Source of the DNA: Carpediemonas membranifera
Taxonomy: Eukaryota > Fornicata
Direction of reading: 5' to 3'
Length of the DNA stretch: 64,000 bases
NCBI GenBank assembly: GCA_019828565.1
Contig: JAHDYR010000009.1
Coordinates: forward strand, 124,001-188,000
The notes below the pieces were generated by a model. The model ran no database searches. It saw nothing but the letters and a program-made list of their open reading frames with translations, and was not told where the DNA came from. The position numbers and the translations under genes were made by a program. Positions 52,331 to 62,700 of this stretch are shown here, piece after piece; within the stretch, counting starts at the first letter, position 1, and each line of letters begins with the position of its first letter.

Positions 52331-54930
52331 TTGGCCACTACGATATCGGCAATTAAGACAGTAACAGGAGCGTTTGGTGCGCAGATCAAGACTTTTTAAC
52401 AATATCAACAAACGGTTCACTCACTTTCTCGTTTAACGTAGTGAATCATCAGTTTCAGCTGTGGCGTTAGTTGTTAGCCGTGCGAAGCACTGATGAGGCC
52501 TTATTACCATCAATAGGAGTAATAAACACCATTTAACTTCAATATAGAGAGCGAGCGGCCAAGAAACAAGCGCCGGGAGGATAACGGCGGTGGAGAGCGG
52601 CAGGAGAGCGCTGGGGTATGGCGCACGGGAGGGAGAGCGGCAGGAGAGCGCCGGGCGATGGCGCACGGGAGGGAGAGCAGCATGAGAGCGCCGGGGTATG
52701 GCGCACGGGAGGGAGAGCGGCAGGAGAGCGCCGGGCGATGGCGCACGGGAGGGAGAGCAGCAGGAGAGCGCACGGAGGCGATTTGGGGCCCCGAAAACGC
52801 CAGCATCAGCGCAAGTAAGCTATTCTATTACAAAATGCTTCACTTGCGCTGGTACTACAGCGTTTTCGGGGCCCTTTGCCCATCTTTCGTCGTCTGAATA
52901 TTTTCGTGCAGAATTCAAACGAGTGCCGCCTGGCAGAGGCTGAGCTGCGGAGCTTAGTCCCTGTGGCACCACTTGTCTGGCCCAGCTCCCCGCCATGCTC
53001 CCGAAAATTCAGGTGCAGATTTGGGAGCAGAGATGTCGACGAACCCCGGTAATATGGCGTTTTCGGGGCGCAAGTGCCACACGCCCCACAGCCACGACAC
53101 CAGCACCACTTACTTACTTTACTCATCGTTGCTTCGCTTTTCGCCTGGAACCTCATTTCAGTCTCGTTGCGAGCATAAAGTGCGAAATAGTGGCCAATTG
53201 GCCACTACGATATCGGCAATTAAGACAGTAACAGGAGCGTTTGGTGCGCAGATCAAGACTTTTTAACAATATCAACAAACGGTTCACTCACTTTCTCGTT
53301 TAACGTAGTGAATCATCAGTTTCAGCTGTGGCGTTAGTTGTTAGCCGTGCGAAGCACTGATGAGGCCTTATTACCATCAATAGGAGTAATAAACACCATT
53401 TAACTTCAATATAGAGAGCGAGCGGCCAAGAAACAAGCGCCGGGAGGATAACGGCGGTGGAGAGCGGCAGGAGAGCGCCGGGCGATGGCGCACGGGAGGG
53501 AGAGCAGCAGGAGAGCGCCGGGCGATGGCGCACGGGAGGGAGAGCGGCATGAGAGCGCCGGGGTATGGCGCACGGGAGGGAGAGCAGCATGAGAGCGCTG
53601 GGGTATGGCGCACGGGAGGGAGAGCAGCATGAGAGCGCACGGAGGCGATTTGGGGCCCCGAAAACGCCAGCATCAGCGCAAGTAAGCTATTCTATTACAA
53701 AATGCTTCACTTGCGCTGGTACTACAGCGTTTTCGGGGCCCTTGCCCATCTTTCGTCGTCTGAATATTTTCGTGCAGAATTCAAACGAGTGCCGCCTGGC
53801 AGAGGCTGAGCTGCGGAGCTTAGTCCCTGTGGCACCACTTGTCTGGCCCAGCTCCCCGCCATGCTCCCGAAAATTCAGGTGCAGATTTGGGAGCAGAGAT
53901 GTCGACGAACCCCGGTAATATGGCGTTTTCGGGGCGCAAGTGCCACACGCCCCACAGCCACGACACCAGCACCACTTACTTACTTTACTCATCGTTGCTT
54001 CGCTTTTCGCCTGGAACCTCATTTCAGTCTCGTTGCGAGCATAAAGTGCGAAATAGTGGCCAATTGGCCACTACGATATCGGCAATTAAGACAGTAACAG
54101 GAGCGTTTGGTGCGCAGATCAAGACTTTTTAACAATATCAACAAACGGTTCACTCACTTTCTCGTTTAACGTAGTGAATCATCAGTTTCAGCTGTGGCGT
54201 TAGTTGTTAGCCGTGCGAAGCACTGATGAGGCCTTATTACCATCAATAGGAGTAATAAACACCATTTAACTTCAATATAGAGAGCGAGCGGCCAAGAAAC
54301 AAGCGCCGGGAGGATAACGGCGGTGGAGAGCGGCAGGAGAGCGCCGGGCGATGGCGCACGGGAGGGAGAGCAGCAGGAGAGCGCCGGGCGATGGCGCACG
54401 GGAGGGAGAGCAGCATGAGAGCGCCGGGGTATGGCGCACGGGAGGGAGAGCAGCATGAGAGCGCTGGGGTATGGCGCACGGGAGGGAGAGCAGCATGAGA
54501 GCGCACGGAGGCGATTTGGGGCCCCGAAAACGCCAGCATCAGCGCAAGTAAGCTATTCTATTACAAAATGCTTCACTTGCGCTGGTACTACAGCGTTTTC
54601 GGGGCCCTTTGCCCATCTTTCGTCGTCTGAATATTTTCGTGCAGAATTCAAACGAGTGCCGCCTGGCAGAGGCTGAGCTGCGGAGCTTAGTCCCTGTGGC
54701 ACCACTTGTCTGGCCCAGCTCCCCGCCATGCTCCCGAAAATTCAGGTGCAGATTTGGGAGCAGAGATGTCGACGAACCCCGGTAATATGGCGTTTTCGGG
54801 GCGCAAGTGCCACACGCCCCACAGCCACGACACCAGCACCACTTACTTACTTTACTCATCGTTGCTTCGCTTTTCGCCTGGAACCTCATTTCAGTCTCGT
54901 TGCGAGCATAAAGTGCGAAATAGTGGCCAA
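52331..54930. repeat. Three tandem 866-867-bp units
   Basis: Units at 52331-53197, 53198-54063 and 54064-54930, almost identical to each other and to the outer parts of 46519-47686. Each holds the 40-bp minisatellite, the 90-bp foldback and a unit junction palindrome. No protein is convincingly encoded; the long frames mirror the repeats. Confidence 0.93.
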
Positions 54931-54946
54931 TTGGCCACTATTTCGC
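54915..54946. repeat. 32-bp perfect palindrome at the array end
   Basis: GCGAAATAGTGGCCAA and its exact complement TTGGCCACTATTTCGC. Internal junctions only preserve the central 16 bases, so the array ends where the palindrome is longest. Confidence 0.85.
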
Positions 54947-55025
54947 AGAATAATGCAACACTTCTCTATGCTGACCACAGAGCTCGATACCTCACCGGCG
55001 GAAGCTTTTATGGCGTATTACACGC

Positions 55026-55940
55026 TTAACTCACTTCAGACTGAAAGGATTTATTCGTCCTCGCTTCAGTCACTGAAGTCCCCGCTTCGTGCAAGATGCG
55101 GTTCGCGTGCCTGACTGTCATGGGGGGACTACCCCAGAGCGAATCAAGGTCCTTGGACATCCGGATAAGGGTCTCAAAGGCAGGGTGATCCACGGCAGCC
55201 TCTTGCATCAACTCCTGTAGCGCGGGTAGGTCTAAGTCACGTAGGTCTGCGACATACGATCCCAGCCGGCAGAGAGCAACGACTAGGGCGAGCTGACGGT
55301 GGGATTCGGCAATGTCGTACTTCAGAGCTCTCGTGAGCTTGTCGTACTCCTCGTTAGTCAGCACCTGGCGTGCCGGAAGCGTGTGAGACCTTATCCTGCA
55401 AATTAGGTCGGTTTCGGCACCAGCAGTGCGAAGAAGGCGAACGAGAGCCTTTTGAGGCATCGAGATGGACTTGTACCGTCCAAAACGGCGACAGAAGGAC
55501 AGAGAGTCCAGAAACTGTTCGAATACGTCACTATTTTGTCGGATCTCTGTGCAAATAACAACATCAGCATCCTCATCGTCGCACTCAAGGTAAACGCACA
55601 GTTTTTGATATGTCTGCTTGTATTGCTCCTTCGTAGAGCGCTTCAGTCCCTCTAGAGCGTGCTCAGCAGCATTTCGATCGAGATTAAAAATCACCCGAAT
55701 TCTAGCTCTGTTCTGGCCGCTGCAGGCACCGCTGGGCGCGATAGAGCTCGGAGCGGCGTTGTCTGCCAAAAAGAGCATATTGCTCCCGGTGAAAATTGAA
55801 CCCACGATCAGGGGGCTGTGTACAAAGCCTCTTCCCTCTATGCCACGACTTATGGGAAATCCGCCCTTATTAAGCTTCCTACAGGGAATATAGGCCATTT
55901 TGGAGGTATGAGCGACCGGGAGGGGGAGATTGGGGGACAT
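55026..55940 (-). CDS. Tyrosine-recombinase-like protein
   Basis: 304 codons on minus from an ATG at 55940. After a 95-residue leader comes a segment like the core-binding domain of tyrosine recombinases (LKRSTKEQYKQTYQKLCVYL, then VFEQFLDSLSF and MPQKALVRLLRTAG). LTNEEYDKLTRALK and RQLALVVALCRLGSYVADLRDLDL follow, matching the start of a catalytic domain. Where the first catalytic Arg is expected (GxR) there is Tyr, and no HxxR or C-terminal Tyr signature is evident. It is thus either a degenerate recombinase, a DNA-binding derivative, or a chance resemblance. It may act on the TIRs of the element. Confidence 0.45.
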   Translation of the reverse strand: MSPNLPLPVAHTSKMAYIPCRKLNKGGFPISRGIEGRGFVHSPLIVGSIFTGSNMLFLADNAAPSSIAPSGACSGQNRARIRVIFNLDRNAAEHALEGLKRSTKEQYKQTYQKLCVYLECDDEDADVVICTEIRQNSDVFEQFLDSLSFCRRFGRYKSISMPQKALVRLLRTAGAETDLICRIRSHTLPARQVLTNEEYDKLTRALKYDIAESHRQLALVVALCRLGSYVADLRDLDLPALQELMQEAAVDHPAFETLIRMSKDLDSLWGSPPMTVRHANRILHEAGTSVTEARTNKSFQSEVS

Positions 55941-56671
55941 TTATGGTATGGCTGGACTCTACTCGGGCAGACTATTATAACGAGGCTCAGATCAGACCTC
56001 TACGGCCGCTATACGAGGAGAAACGAGCCAATCAGCGCGCTAGCGGCCCATGGCCGCAGCAGCGCCCAGCCAAACTCAGCTATAGTGTCACCTGAGGCCC
56101 CAAATGACGTGCTGATCAGGTCGACTCCCATCTATTGACTTGGTAATTGCAGAGGGCGTCTGAACGCGATGTCCTAATAACCGACTTGGTCGGAGCGGTT
56201 CGGCGATGACTCCGTTGTATTCCACACCTTCTTTTAATGCCGAAACATGCAGTCCTTTAGAGTCAACGCGCGTCCTGTCCGTCAGGCGAAGGGCATTCAG
56301 CAGAGGCATTGCTGCGGTCTGCAGACCGCCCTAGCGCTTCAGGATGGCCAACTGCATGATCTGGACTCATGTCTATCAAATCCATTTTGATCACATCAAA
56401 CATGTGTCAAATCCGGCAAATCGATTTTGCGATTAAAAAAGGGGCAGAGGGGAGGAAGCGACCCATAAGGCGTACTTATGGACCATTTCCTCCCCCTGCC
56501 CGTTTTTTGAGTCTCAAATCTCAATTCCAATTTGTCCCTATGTTACTTTTTTCTAGCAGGATTTAAAGTTTGATACTGCGCATGCGTATTGCTTAGGTAT
56601 AGCCAAGTACTACCATACCACTTTGAAGATCCAGCTCCGGCTCATCGTCGAGTTCATTTTTTCTTGCAACC
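55941..56671. other. Right subterminal region of the TIR element
   Basis: 730 bp with no convincing gene. It holds a foldback at 56435-56507. Short frames (55818-56138 plus, 56088-56309 minus) have no supporting features. Confidence 0.5.
56435..56507. repeat. 73-bp foldback flanked by A and T runs
   Basis: Outer AAAAAA/TTTTTT, then GGGGCAGAGGGGAGGAA pairing with TTCCTCCCCCTGCCC, and an inner CCATAAG/CTTATGG. It could be a structured transcript end or a small foldback element. Confidence 0.75.
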
Positions 56672-56746
56672 GTAGATTATCTAGCTTTTTGAGGTCGAAG
56701 ATAATCTAGGGTTTAGCAAAGATAATCTAGGGATGTTGACAGTATG
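56672..56746 (-). repeat. Right 75-bp TIR
   Basis: Reverse complement of 41698-41772 with one mismatch, ending GTTGACAGTATG before the TA duplication. Confidence 0.95.
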
Positions 56747-56748
56747 TA

Positions 56749-56949
56749 GGGGAGTGTGATCGTCGTCTTCGTCCTGCGTGTGGATAGGATCGTGGCAATG
56801 AGGTCTTGTACCGAGCTATCAATCAAGTCTGAGATATCCCGATGGCCTCCGTAAGCGCGATAGTCGCGGAAGGCCTCGGCGAAAGTGATGAGAGCCTCAA
56901 CTGACGGAACCGTTAGTAGAGGAGGTATAAGGCGTTTCTTATCGTTCAT
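56749..56949 (-). pseudogene. Gag N-terminus of element A
   Basis: Starts at the ATG 56949-56947, 18 bases inside the 5' LTR, and reads MNDKKRLIPPLLTVPSVEAL, similar to the gag start of element C. A shift near 56800 puts the last codons (DEDDDHTPL) in another frame, which is the one continuing at 41695 beyond the TIR element. Confidence 0.8.
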
Positions 56950-56956
56950 GGCTTGA

Positions 56957-56968
56957 ATTTCTAGAAAT
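56957..56968 (-). promoter_or_regulatory. 12-bp palindrome at the inner edge of the A 5' LTR
   Basis: ATTTCTAGAAAT, self-complementary, overlapping the LTR by one base. Confidence 0.65.
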
Positions 56969-57088
56969 GTAGTCCGTTAGGGACAAGAAAGCTTTACAGG
57001 GAAAAGAGACGACACCAAATGTGTCGACAGAAACCTGAAGACGATGTAAATAATACAACTATGTAAATATTGGGTAAGACCCACGACA
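56968..57088 (-). repeat. 5' LTR of element A (121 bp)
   Basis: Copy identical by eye to 20152-20272, followed by GGGA (57089-57092). Confidence 0.95.
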
Positions 57089-57605
57089 GGGACGGTCTTC
57101 TCGTTCAGTCTCCGGTAATCGATAACCATGCGACGTTTTCCTCCGCGCTTGGGCACCGTGAAGGCGGGTGATGCGAAAGGGGAAGTCGAGGGCTGAATGA
57201 TGCCACGGGCCAGAAGATTGTCGACCTCCTGCTTAACGGCAGCGGCTAAGGCGGGCGACATGCGACGAGGAGGAAAGGGGGCCACATCCGTATCAGTTAG
57301 CTCAATGTGGAAAGGCTCGACGTTGATGATGCCGGGTAGGTCACTGGCGAATAAGTCGGCGTACTCCTGGATCAAAGGGTTCGCGTCATCCAGTGGGGCA
57401 GTCTCCTACTGTGGCACGGCAGTGGCCTCGATAAAGTCCGGGTCTTGGTCCACGGGCAGAATGTCAGGCAATAGTATAATAGGCCAACGGCACGGATGGT
57501 TGGCACACCCAGGATCAGCGGTTCGGCGGCGTCGAGCACATAGAACTCTGCTGTCAGTTCGACTAGATGCTCCGTGTGTATGGTGACAGGGAGAGAGCGG
57601 GTGGT
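57089..57605 (-). pseudogene. Protease end and RT start of element D
   Basis: Minus frames with the end of a protease (EPLILGVPTIRAVGL), a frameshift near 57490, a TAG near 57409 (CAG TAG GAG), then RT fingers (SPAFTVPKRGGKRRMVIDYR) to RRLNEKTVP at 57089. It continues at 20151 after element A. The 5' side is cut by the LTR of element I. Confidence 0.85.
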
Positions 57606-57697
57606 TGTGGCAAAGAGAATTAGCAAAGAGTGCTTTATAGAGTCGACACAATAGGTGTCGACAGGACTATTGAGGACTATTAAATATATCTGTAACA
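57606..57697 (-). repeat. 92-bp 3' LTR of element I
   Basis: TGTGGCAAAGAG ... ATCTGTAACA on plus, next to a polypurine tract (CTTGGGGGAAG on minus). It contains GTCGACAC/GTGTCGAC like the LTR of B. The partner LTR is not in the window. Confidence 0.65.
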
Positions 57698-57957
57698 CTT
57701 CCCCCAAGATCTCGTGAGATCTTCTAAATATTCTCCGGGCCTAAATCTCTTAGATCCGAAAATAGATGTGCTCTTGCAAAACCCACCAGCACAGAACGAT
57801 GATTCAACCGAACAATGAAAACGCGTCCAGATTTCGCACCAATTTCACTTAATAACGAATAAGCAACATCAAATGCACCAAATATGTGCACAATATCCAC
57901 TTCCCCCACGAAGAGAGACACTACGCGTTTCACGGTCAAAAGTCAAAAGTGTGCTTG
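57698..57957 (-). other. 3' non-coding end of element I
   Basis: 260 bp between pol and the 3' LTR with a near-palindrome AAGATCTCGTGAGATCTT beside the polypurine tract. No antisense gene. Confidence 0.5.
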
Positions 57958-58887
57958 TTACTCTTCGTTTCTCGTCGGGTTGTAGAAGTAATCACGCCGC
58001 TTGCGCTGTCGAGGAAGCTCCTTCACCAGCGACTTGTTCTCGGCGAAGTATAAGTCAAGTGCATGCAGCTCGTTGATGTCAGGGCTAAAGTCCTCCCAGG
58101 TCGCATCCTCGGGCAGATAATCACGCCACGTGACATGGAACTGCAGCTTGCCGTCCTTTGCGAACCTGTGGGCGACAATCTCGTCCACAACATACTCGTT
58201 CTCCTGGGCAGCGACTGACGCCTGCAGCTGCTCTCTCGTCAGGTCAGTCCTGAACTTGCGCAGCCTCTCGGCATGGATAAGGTGAGACGCCCGTAGGTAG
58301 GGTAGCGCGTAGGTCTGTGATGGTGTAAACATTCGGTGATGTCCCAACGGCCGATACCCACATAGGGCCAAGCCAGACCTTCCTCCGCCCGCGGGTTGCC
58401 TGCACCAGCACTGGGGTGTCGACGATCGGCTCATGATCCGGTCCGTCCACCTCTGCGTCCAGCAACTGATCGTGCACGGCTCGATTGACTTGCACTCGTT
58501 GCTTGAACTTCTCCAACGGCACCTTAGCGTCCACCAGATCGCTCCAAGCCTTGCTAGGCTCTTGATCATAAAGAACTCCGAGTGGGGTTAAACCAATCGT
58601 GTAGTTTGCCGATGTGTTGAGGATGTACTGAGCATGAGCGAGTAAACTAGCCCAGTCTTTGGTCACGCTCTCGTGCATTAAGCACTTGAGATGTCTCTTC
58701 AGCTCACCATTTCTCCGCTCCACAATTCCCTGGGATGCTGGTCGATAAGGCGTCCCGATGTGGTGTTCAACGTCGATAGACTCAACGAAGTGGGATATAA
58801 GGTCGTTACGATATTGCGACCCACCATCAGAGTGGATCATACGCGGGATTCCGTAGTGGTCCATCCATCGCGTTAATGCTCTCCAAG
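57958..58887 (-). pseudogene. Integrase and chromodomain of Ty3 element I
   Basis: Minus-strand remnant. Integrase core from RALTRWMDHYGIP, catalytic D in MIHSDGGSQY and E in YRPASQGIVERRN. A frameshift near 58320 precedes the C-terminal part, which ends in a chromodomain (KLQFHVTWRDYLPEDATWED). The upstream part is missing: at 58888 the sequence changes to a plus-strand RT fragment. I inserted into the protease region of element D. Confidence 0.82.
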
Positions 58888-58985
58888 CTCGAGTGGCTAC
58901 TGCCCTATGTCGAGAAACTACGCCTCGATGACATCACCCAGCCTTCAGAAGGCCCATACGCCAGCCCCATCGTCCTTACCTTCAG
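58888..58985 (+). pseudogene. Short RT N-terminal fragment
   Basis: About 30 plus-strand codons resembling the RT entry of LTR elements (LLPYVEKLRLDDITQPSEG, then PYASPIVLT). It joins the integrase of element I on the left and the satellite on the right, so both edges are rearrangement points. Confidence 0.6.
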
Positions 58986-59031
58986 CACAGCTCCACTCTC
59001 TGACTTGACCGCCCGATGCCTTCTCAATGGT

Positions 59032-59160
59032 TCTCCAGGTGCTCCAAAAGGGCATTTCTGCAACTCTGGACAACAATCCTCAACTTCTGTTTCTTCAATG
59101 CAAGAGCCAGAGTTTTTTGGATGACGCTTGAGTTATACCAGTCACAGTCTGGCCCTTTCC
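59032..59160 (-). pseudogene. LINE ORF2 C-terminus inside the satellite (first copy)
   Basis: On minus the unit encodes GPDCDWYNSSVIQ followed by LLEHLENH and a stop. This matches the end of the LINE ORF2 at 22300-22167 (GPDGEWYNSRAIL, then ALMNL). Further upstream, in another frame, GHIIVLRNDS matches SHIIAECQ. About 300 bases upstream, SANPSKLQVLT resembles the post-active-site RT motif of the LINE, which would require an internal deletion. The same features recur in every unit. Confidence 0.7.
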
Positions 59161-59681
59161 TTGTGTGGAATCTTCGCGTGCGCTGGTCTACCGCAGTCAG
59201 GTGTTCGTCCAGCCCAGAGCGCGGGAATCATTGCGCAGGACGATGATGTGGCCTTATTGTACATATAGGCATTCAAAAACATATGAAGCACCTCCAATTA
59301 TCAGTACAGCACGAGTTTTGTCGACTCTTCCTTTCCGAACAATTAGTTCTTTGCCAAATGAGGCCAGTATTTGCTTCCCAGTGACCGACTGACTATCCTT
59401 TTTGATAAGATGCACTGACATCTGCTGCTGACAGGGACGTGCCCATGTCAAAACTTGCAGTTTGCTTGGGTTCGCCGAGAAACTTGCAACCAAAACTGAT
59501 GATTTTCCTAATCAAACCTCTTTGATTGTTCTTGTCGTGATTTATTCTGCTAGTCTGCTGTTTCGGATTCTTCCTGACAGCCTGCTAGTTCTATTGACCG
59601 CTTTGTGCTCTTTCACCTTTTATGCTTTCAAGTCTTGTGTTTCTGGGTGTCTGTGCGTTCTTGTTACGGTCTGGTGCTGCC

Positions 59682-59713
59682 GGGACATGCGAGGGAATTC
59701 TCTCGTCGGTCCC
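59682..59713 (-). other. Satellite stem-loop equivalent to the LINE 3' UTR hairpin
   Basis: Stem GGGAC/GTCCC and inner CGAG/CTCG around GGAATT. It starts about 45 bases after the ORF2 stop, as in the LINE at 22086-22121. The flanks GCTGCC and CAG are conserved. It recurs once per unit. Confidence 0.65.
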
Positions 59714-62700
59714 AGAAGCTCCACGCTCTGACTTGACCGCCCGATGCCTTCTCAATGGTTCTCCAGGTGCTCCAAAAGGGCATTTCTGCAACTCTGGACA
59801 ACAATCCTCAACTTCTGTTTCTTCAATGCAAGAGCCAGAGTTTTTTGGATGACGCTTGAGTTATACCAGTCACAGTCTGGCCCTTTCCTTGTGTGGAATC
59901 TTCGCGTGCGCTGGTCTACCGCAGTCAGGTGTTCGTCCAGCCCAGAGCGCGGGAATCATTGCGCAGGACGATGATGTGGCCTTATTGTACATATAGGCAT
60001 TCAAAAACATATGAAGCACCTCCAATTATCAGTACAGCACGAGTTTTGTCGACTCTTCTTTTCCGAACAATTAGTTCTTTGCCAAATGAGGCCAGTACTT
60101 TGCTTCCCAGTGACCGACTGACTATCCTTTTTGATAAGATGCACTGACATCTGCTGCTGACAGGGACGTGCCCATGTCAAAACTTGCAGTTTGCTTGGGT
60201 TCGCCGAGAAACTTGCAACCAAAACTGATGATTTTCCTAATCAAACCTCTTTGATTGTTCTTGTCGTGATTTATTCTGCTAGTCTGCTGTTTCGGATTCT
60301 TCCTGACAGCCTGCTAGTTCTATTGACCGCTTTGTGCTCTTTCACCTTTTTATGCTTTCAAGTCTTGTGTTTCTGGGTGTCTGTGCGTTCTTGTTACGGT
60401 CTGGTGCTGCCGGGACATGCGAGGGAATTCTCTCGTCGGTCCCAGAAGCTCCACGCTCTGACTTGACCGCCCGATGCCTTCTCAATGGTTCTCCAGGTGC
60501 TCCAAAAGGGCATTTCTGCAACTCTGGACAACAATCCTCAACTTCTGTTTCTTCAATGCAAGAGCCAGAGTTTTTTGGATGACGCTTGAGTTATACCAGT
60601 CACAGTCTGGCCCTTTCCTTGTGTGGAATCTTCGCGTGCGCTGGTCTACCGCAGTCAGGTGTTCGTCCAGCCCAGAGCGCGGGAATCATTGCGCAGGACG
60701 ATGATGTGGCCTTATTGTACATATAGGCATTCAAAAACATATGAAGCACCTCCAATTATCAGTACAGCACGAGTTTTGTCGACTCTTCCTTTCCGAACAA
60801 TTAGTTCTTTTGCCAAATGAGGCCAGTACTTTGCTTCCCAGTGACCGACTGACTATCCTTTTGATAAGATGCACTGACATCTGCTGCTGACAGGGACGTG
60901 CCCATGTCAAAACTTGCAGTTTGCTTGGGTTCGCCGAGAAACTTGCAACCAAAACTGATGATTTTCCTAATCAAACCTCTTTGATTGTTCTTGTCGTGAT
61001 TTATTCTGCTAGTCTGCTGTTTCGGATTCTTCCTGACAGCCTGCTAGTTCTATTGACCGCTTTGTGCTCTTTCACCTTTTATGCTTTCAAGTCTTGTGTT
61101 TCTGGGTGTCTGTGCGTTCTTGTTACGGTCTGGTGCTGCCGGGACATGCGAGGGAATTCTCTCGTCGGTCCCAGAAGCTCCACGCTCTGACTTGACCGCC
61201 CGATGCCTTCTCAATGGTTCTCCAGGTGCTCCAAAAGGGCATTTCTGCAACTCTGGACAACAATCCTCAACTTCTGTTTCTTCAATGCAAGAGCCAGAGT
61301 TTTTTTGGATGACGCTTGAGTTATACCAGTCACAGTCTGGCCCTTTCCTTGTGTGGAATCTTCGCGTGCGCTGGTCTACCGCAGTCAGGTGTTCGTCCAG
61401 CCCAGAGCGCGGGAATCATTGCGCAGGACGATGATGTGGCCTTATTGTACATATAGGCATTCAAAAACATATGAAGCACCTCCAATTATCAGTACAGCAC
61501 GAGTTTTGTCGACTCTTCTTTTCCGAACAATTAGTTCTTTGCCAAATGAGGCCAGTACTTTGCTTCCCAGTGACCGACTGACTATCCTTTTTGATAAGAT
61601 GCACTGACATCTGCTGCTGACAGGGACGTGCCCATGTCAAAACTTGCAGTTTGCTTGGGTTCGCCGAGAAACTTGCAACCAAAACTGATGATTTTTCCTA
61701 ATCAAACCTCTTTGATTGTTCTTGTCGTGATTTATTCTGCTAGTCTGCTGTTTCGGATTCTTCCTGACAGCCTGCTAGTTCTATTGACCGCTTTGTGCTC
61801 TTTCACCTTTTATGCTTTCAAGTCTTGTGTTTCTGGGTGTCTGTGCGTTCTTGTTACGGTCTGGTGCTGCCGGGACATGCGAGGGAATTCTCTCGTCGGT
61901 CCCAGAAGCTCCACGCTCTGACTTGACCGCCCGATGCCTTCTCAATGGTTCTCCAGGTGCTCCAAAAGGGCATTTCTGCAACTCTGGACAACAATCCTCA
62001 ACTTCTGTTTCTTCAATGCAAGAGCCAGAGTTTTTGGATGACGCTTGAGTTATACCAGTCACAGTCTGGCCCTTTCCTTGTGTGGAATCTTCGCGTGCGC
62101 TGGTCTACCGCAGTCAGGTGTTCGTCCAGCCCAGAGCGCGGGAATCATTGCGCAGGACGATGATGTGGCCTTATTGTACATATAAGCATTCAAAAACATA
62201 TGAAGCACCTCCAATTATCAGTACAGCACGAGTTTTGTCGACTCTTCCTTTCCGAACAATTAGTTCTTTTGCCAAATGAGGCCAGTACTTTGCTTCCCAG
62301 TGACCGACTGACTATCCTTTTTGATAAGATGCACTGACATCTGCTGCTGACAGGGACGTGCCCATGTCAAAACTTGCAGTTTGCTTGGGTTCGCCGAGAA
62401 ACTTGCAACCAAAACTGATGATTTTCCTAATCAAACCTCTTTGATTGTTCTTGTCGTGATTTATTCTGCTAGTCTGCTGTTTCGGATTCTTCCTGACAGC
62501 CTGCTAGTTCTATTGACCGCTTTGTGCTCTTTCACCTTTTATGCTTTCAAGTCTTGTGTTTCTGGGTGTCTGTGCGTTCTTGTTACGGTCTGGTGCTGCC
62601 GGGACATGCGAGGGAATTCTCTCGTCGGTCCCAGAAGCTCCACGCTCTGACTTGACCGCCCGATGCCTTCTCAATGGTTCTCCAGGTGCTCCAAAAGGGC

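Larger units (their letters stand above)
41698..56746. mobile_element. 15-kb TIR element inserted at TA in gag of element A
   Basis: Bounded by 75-bp inverted repeats that differ at one position and by a TA duplication (41696-41697 and 56747-56748). Excision with one TA restores the gag reading frame of A. Contents: a 104-bp foldback, an OTU-like gene (43555-45727), a tandem array of 867-bp units interrupted by retrotransposon J, and a tyrosine-recombinase-like gene (55026-55940). TA duplication, long TIRs and a recombinase-like gene recall the Tec elements of Euplotes, which also carry a Tc1/mariner-type transposase. No DDE transposase was found here, so this copy may be non-autonomous. Confidence 0.88.
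20152..57088 (-). mobile_element. Ty3/gypsy element A, 37 kb with nested insertions
   Basis: Minus-strand element bounded by two 121-bp LTRs that look identical (20152-20272 and 56968-57088) and by the TSD GGGA (20148-20151 and 57089-57092). After subtracting element H (20343-36084) and the TIR element (41698-56746), about 6.1 kb remains: LTR, gag, pol, a convergent accessory gene, polypurine tract and LTR. It interrupts the RT of element D. Confidence 0.95.
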
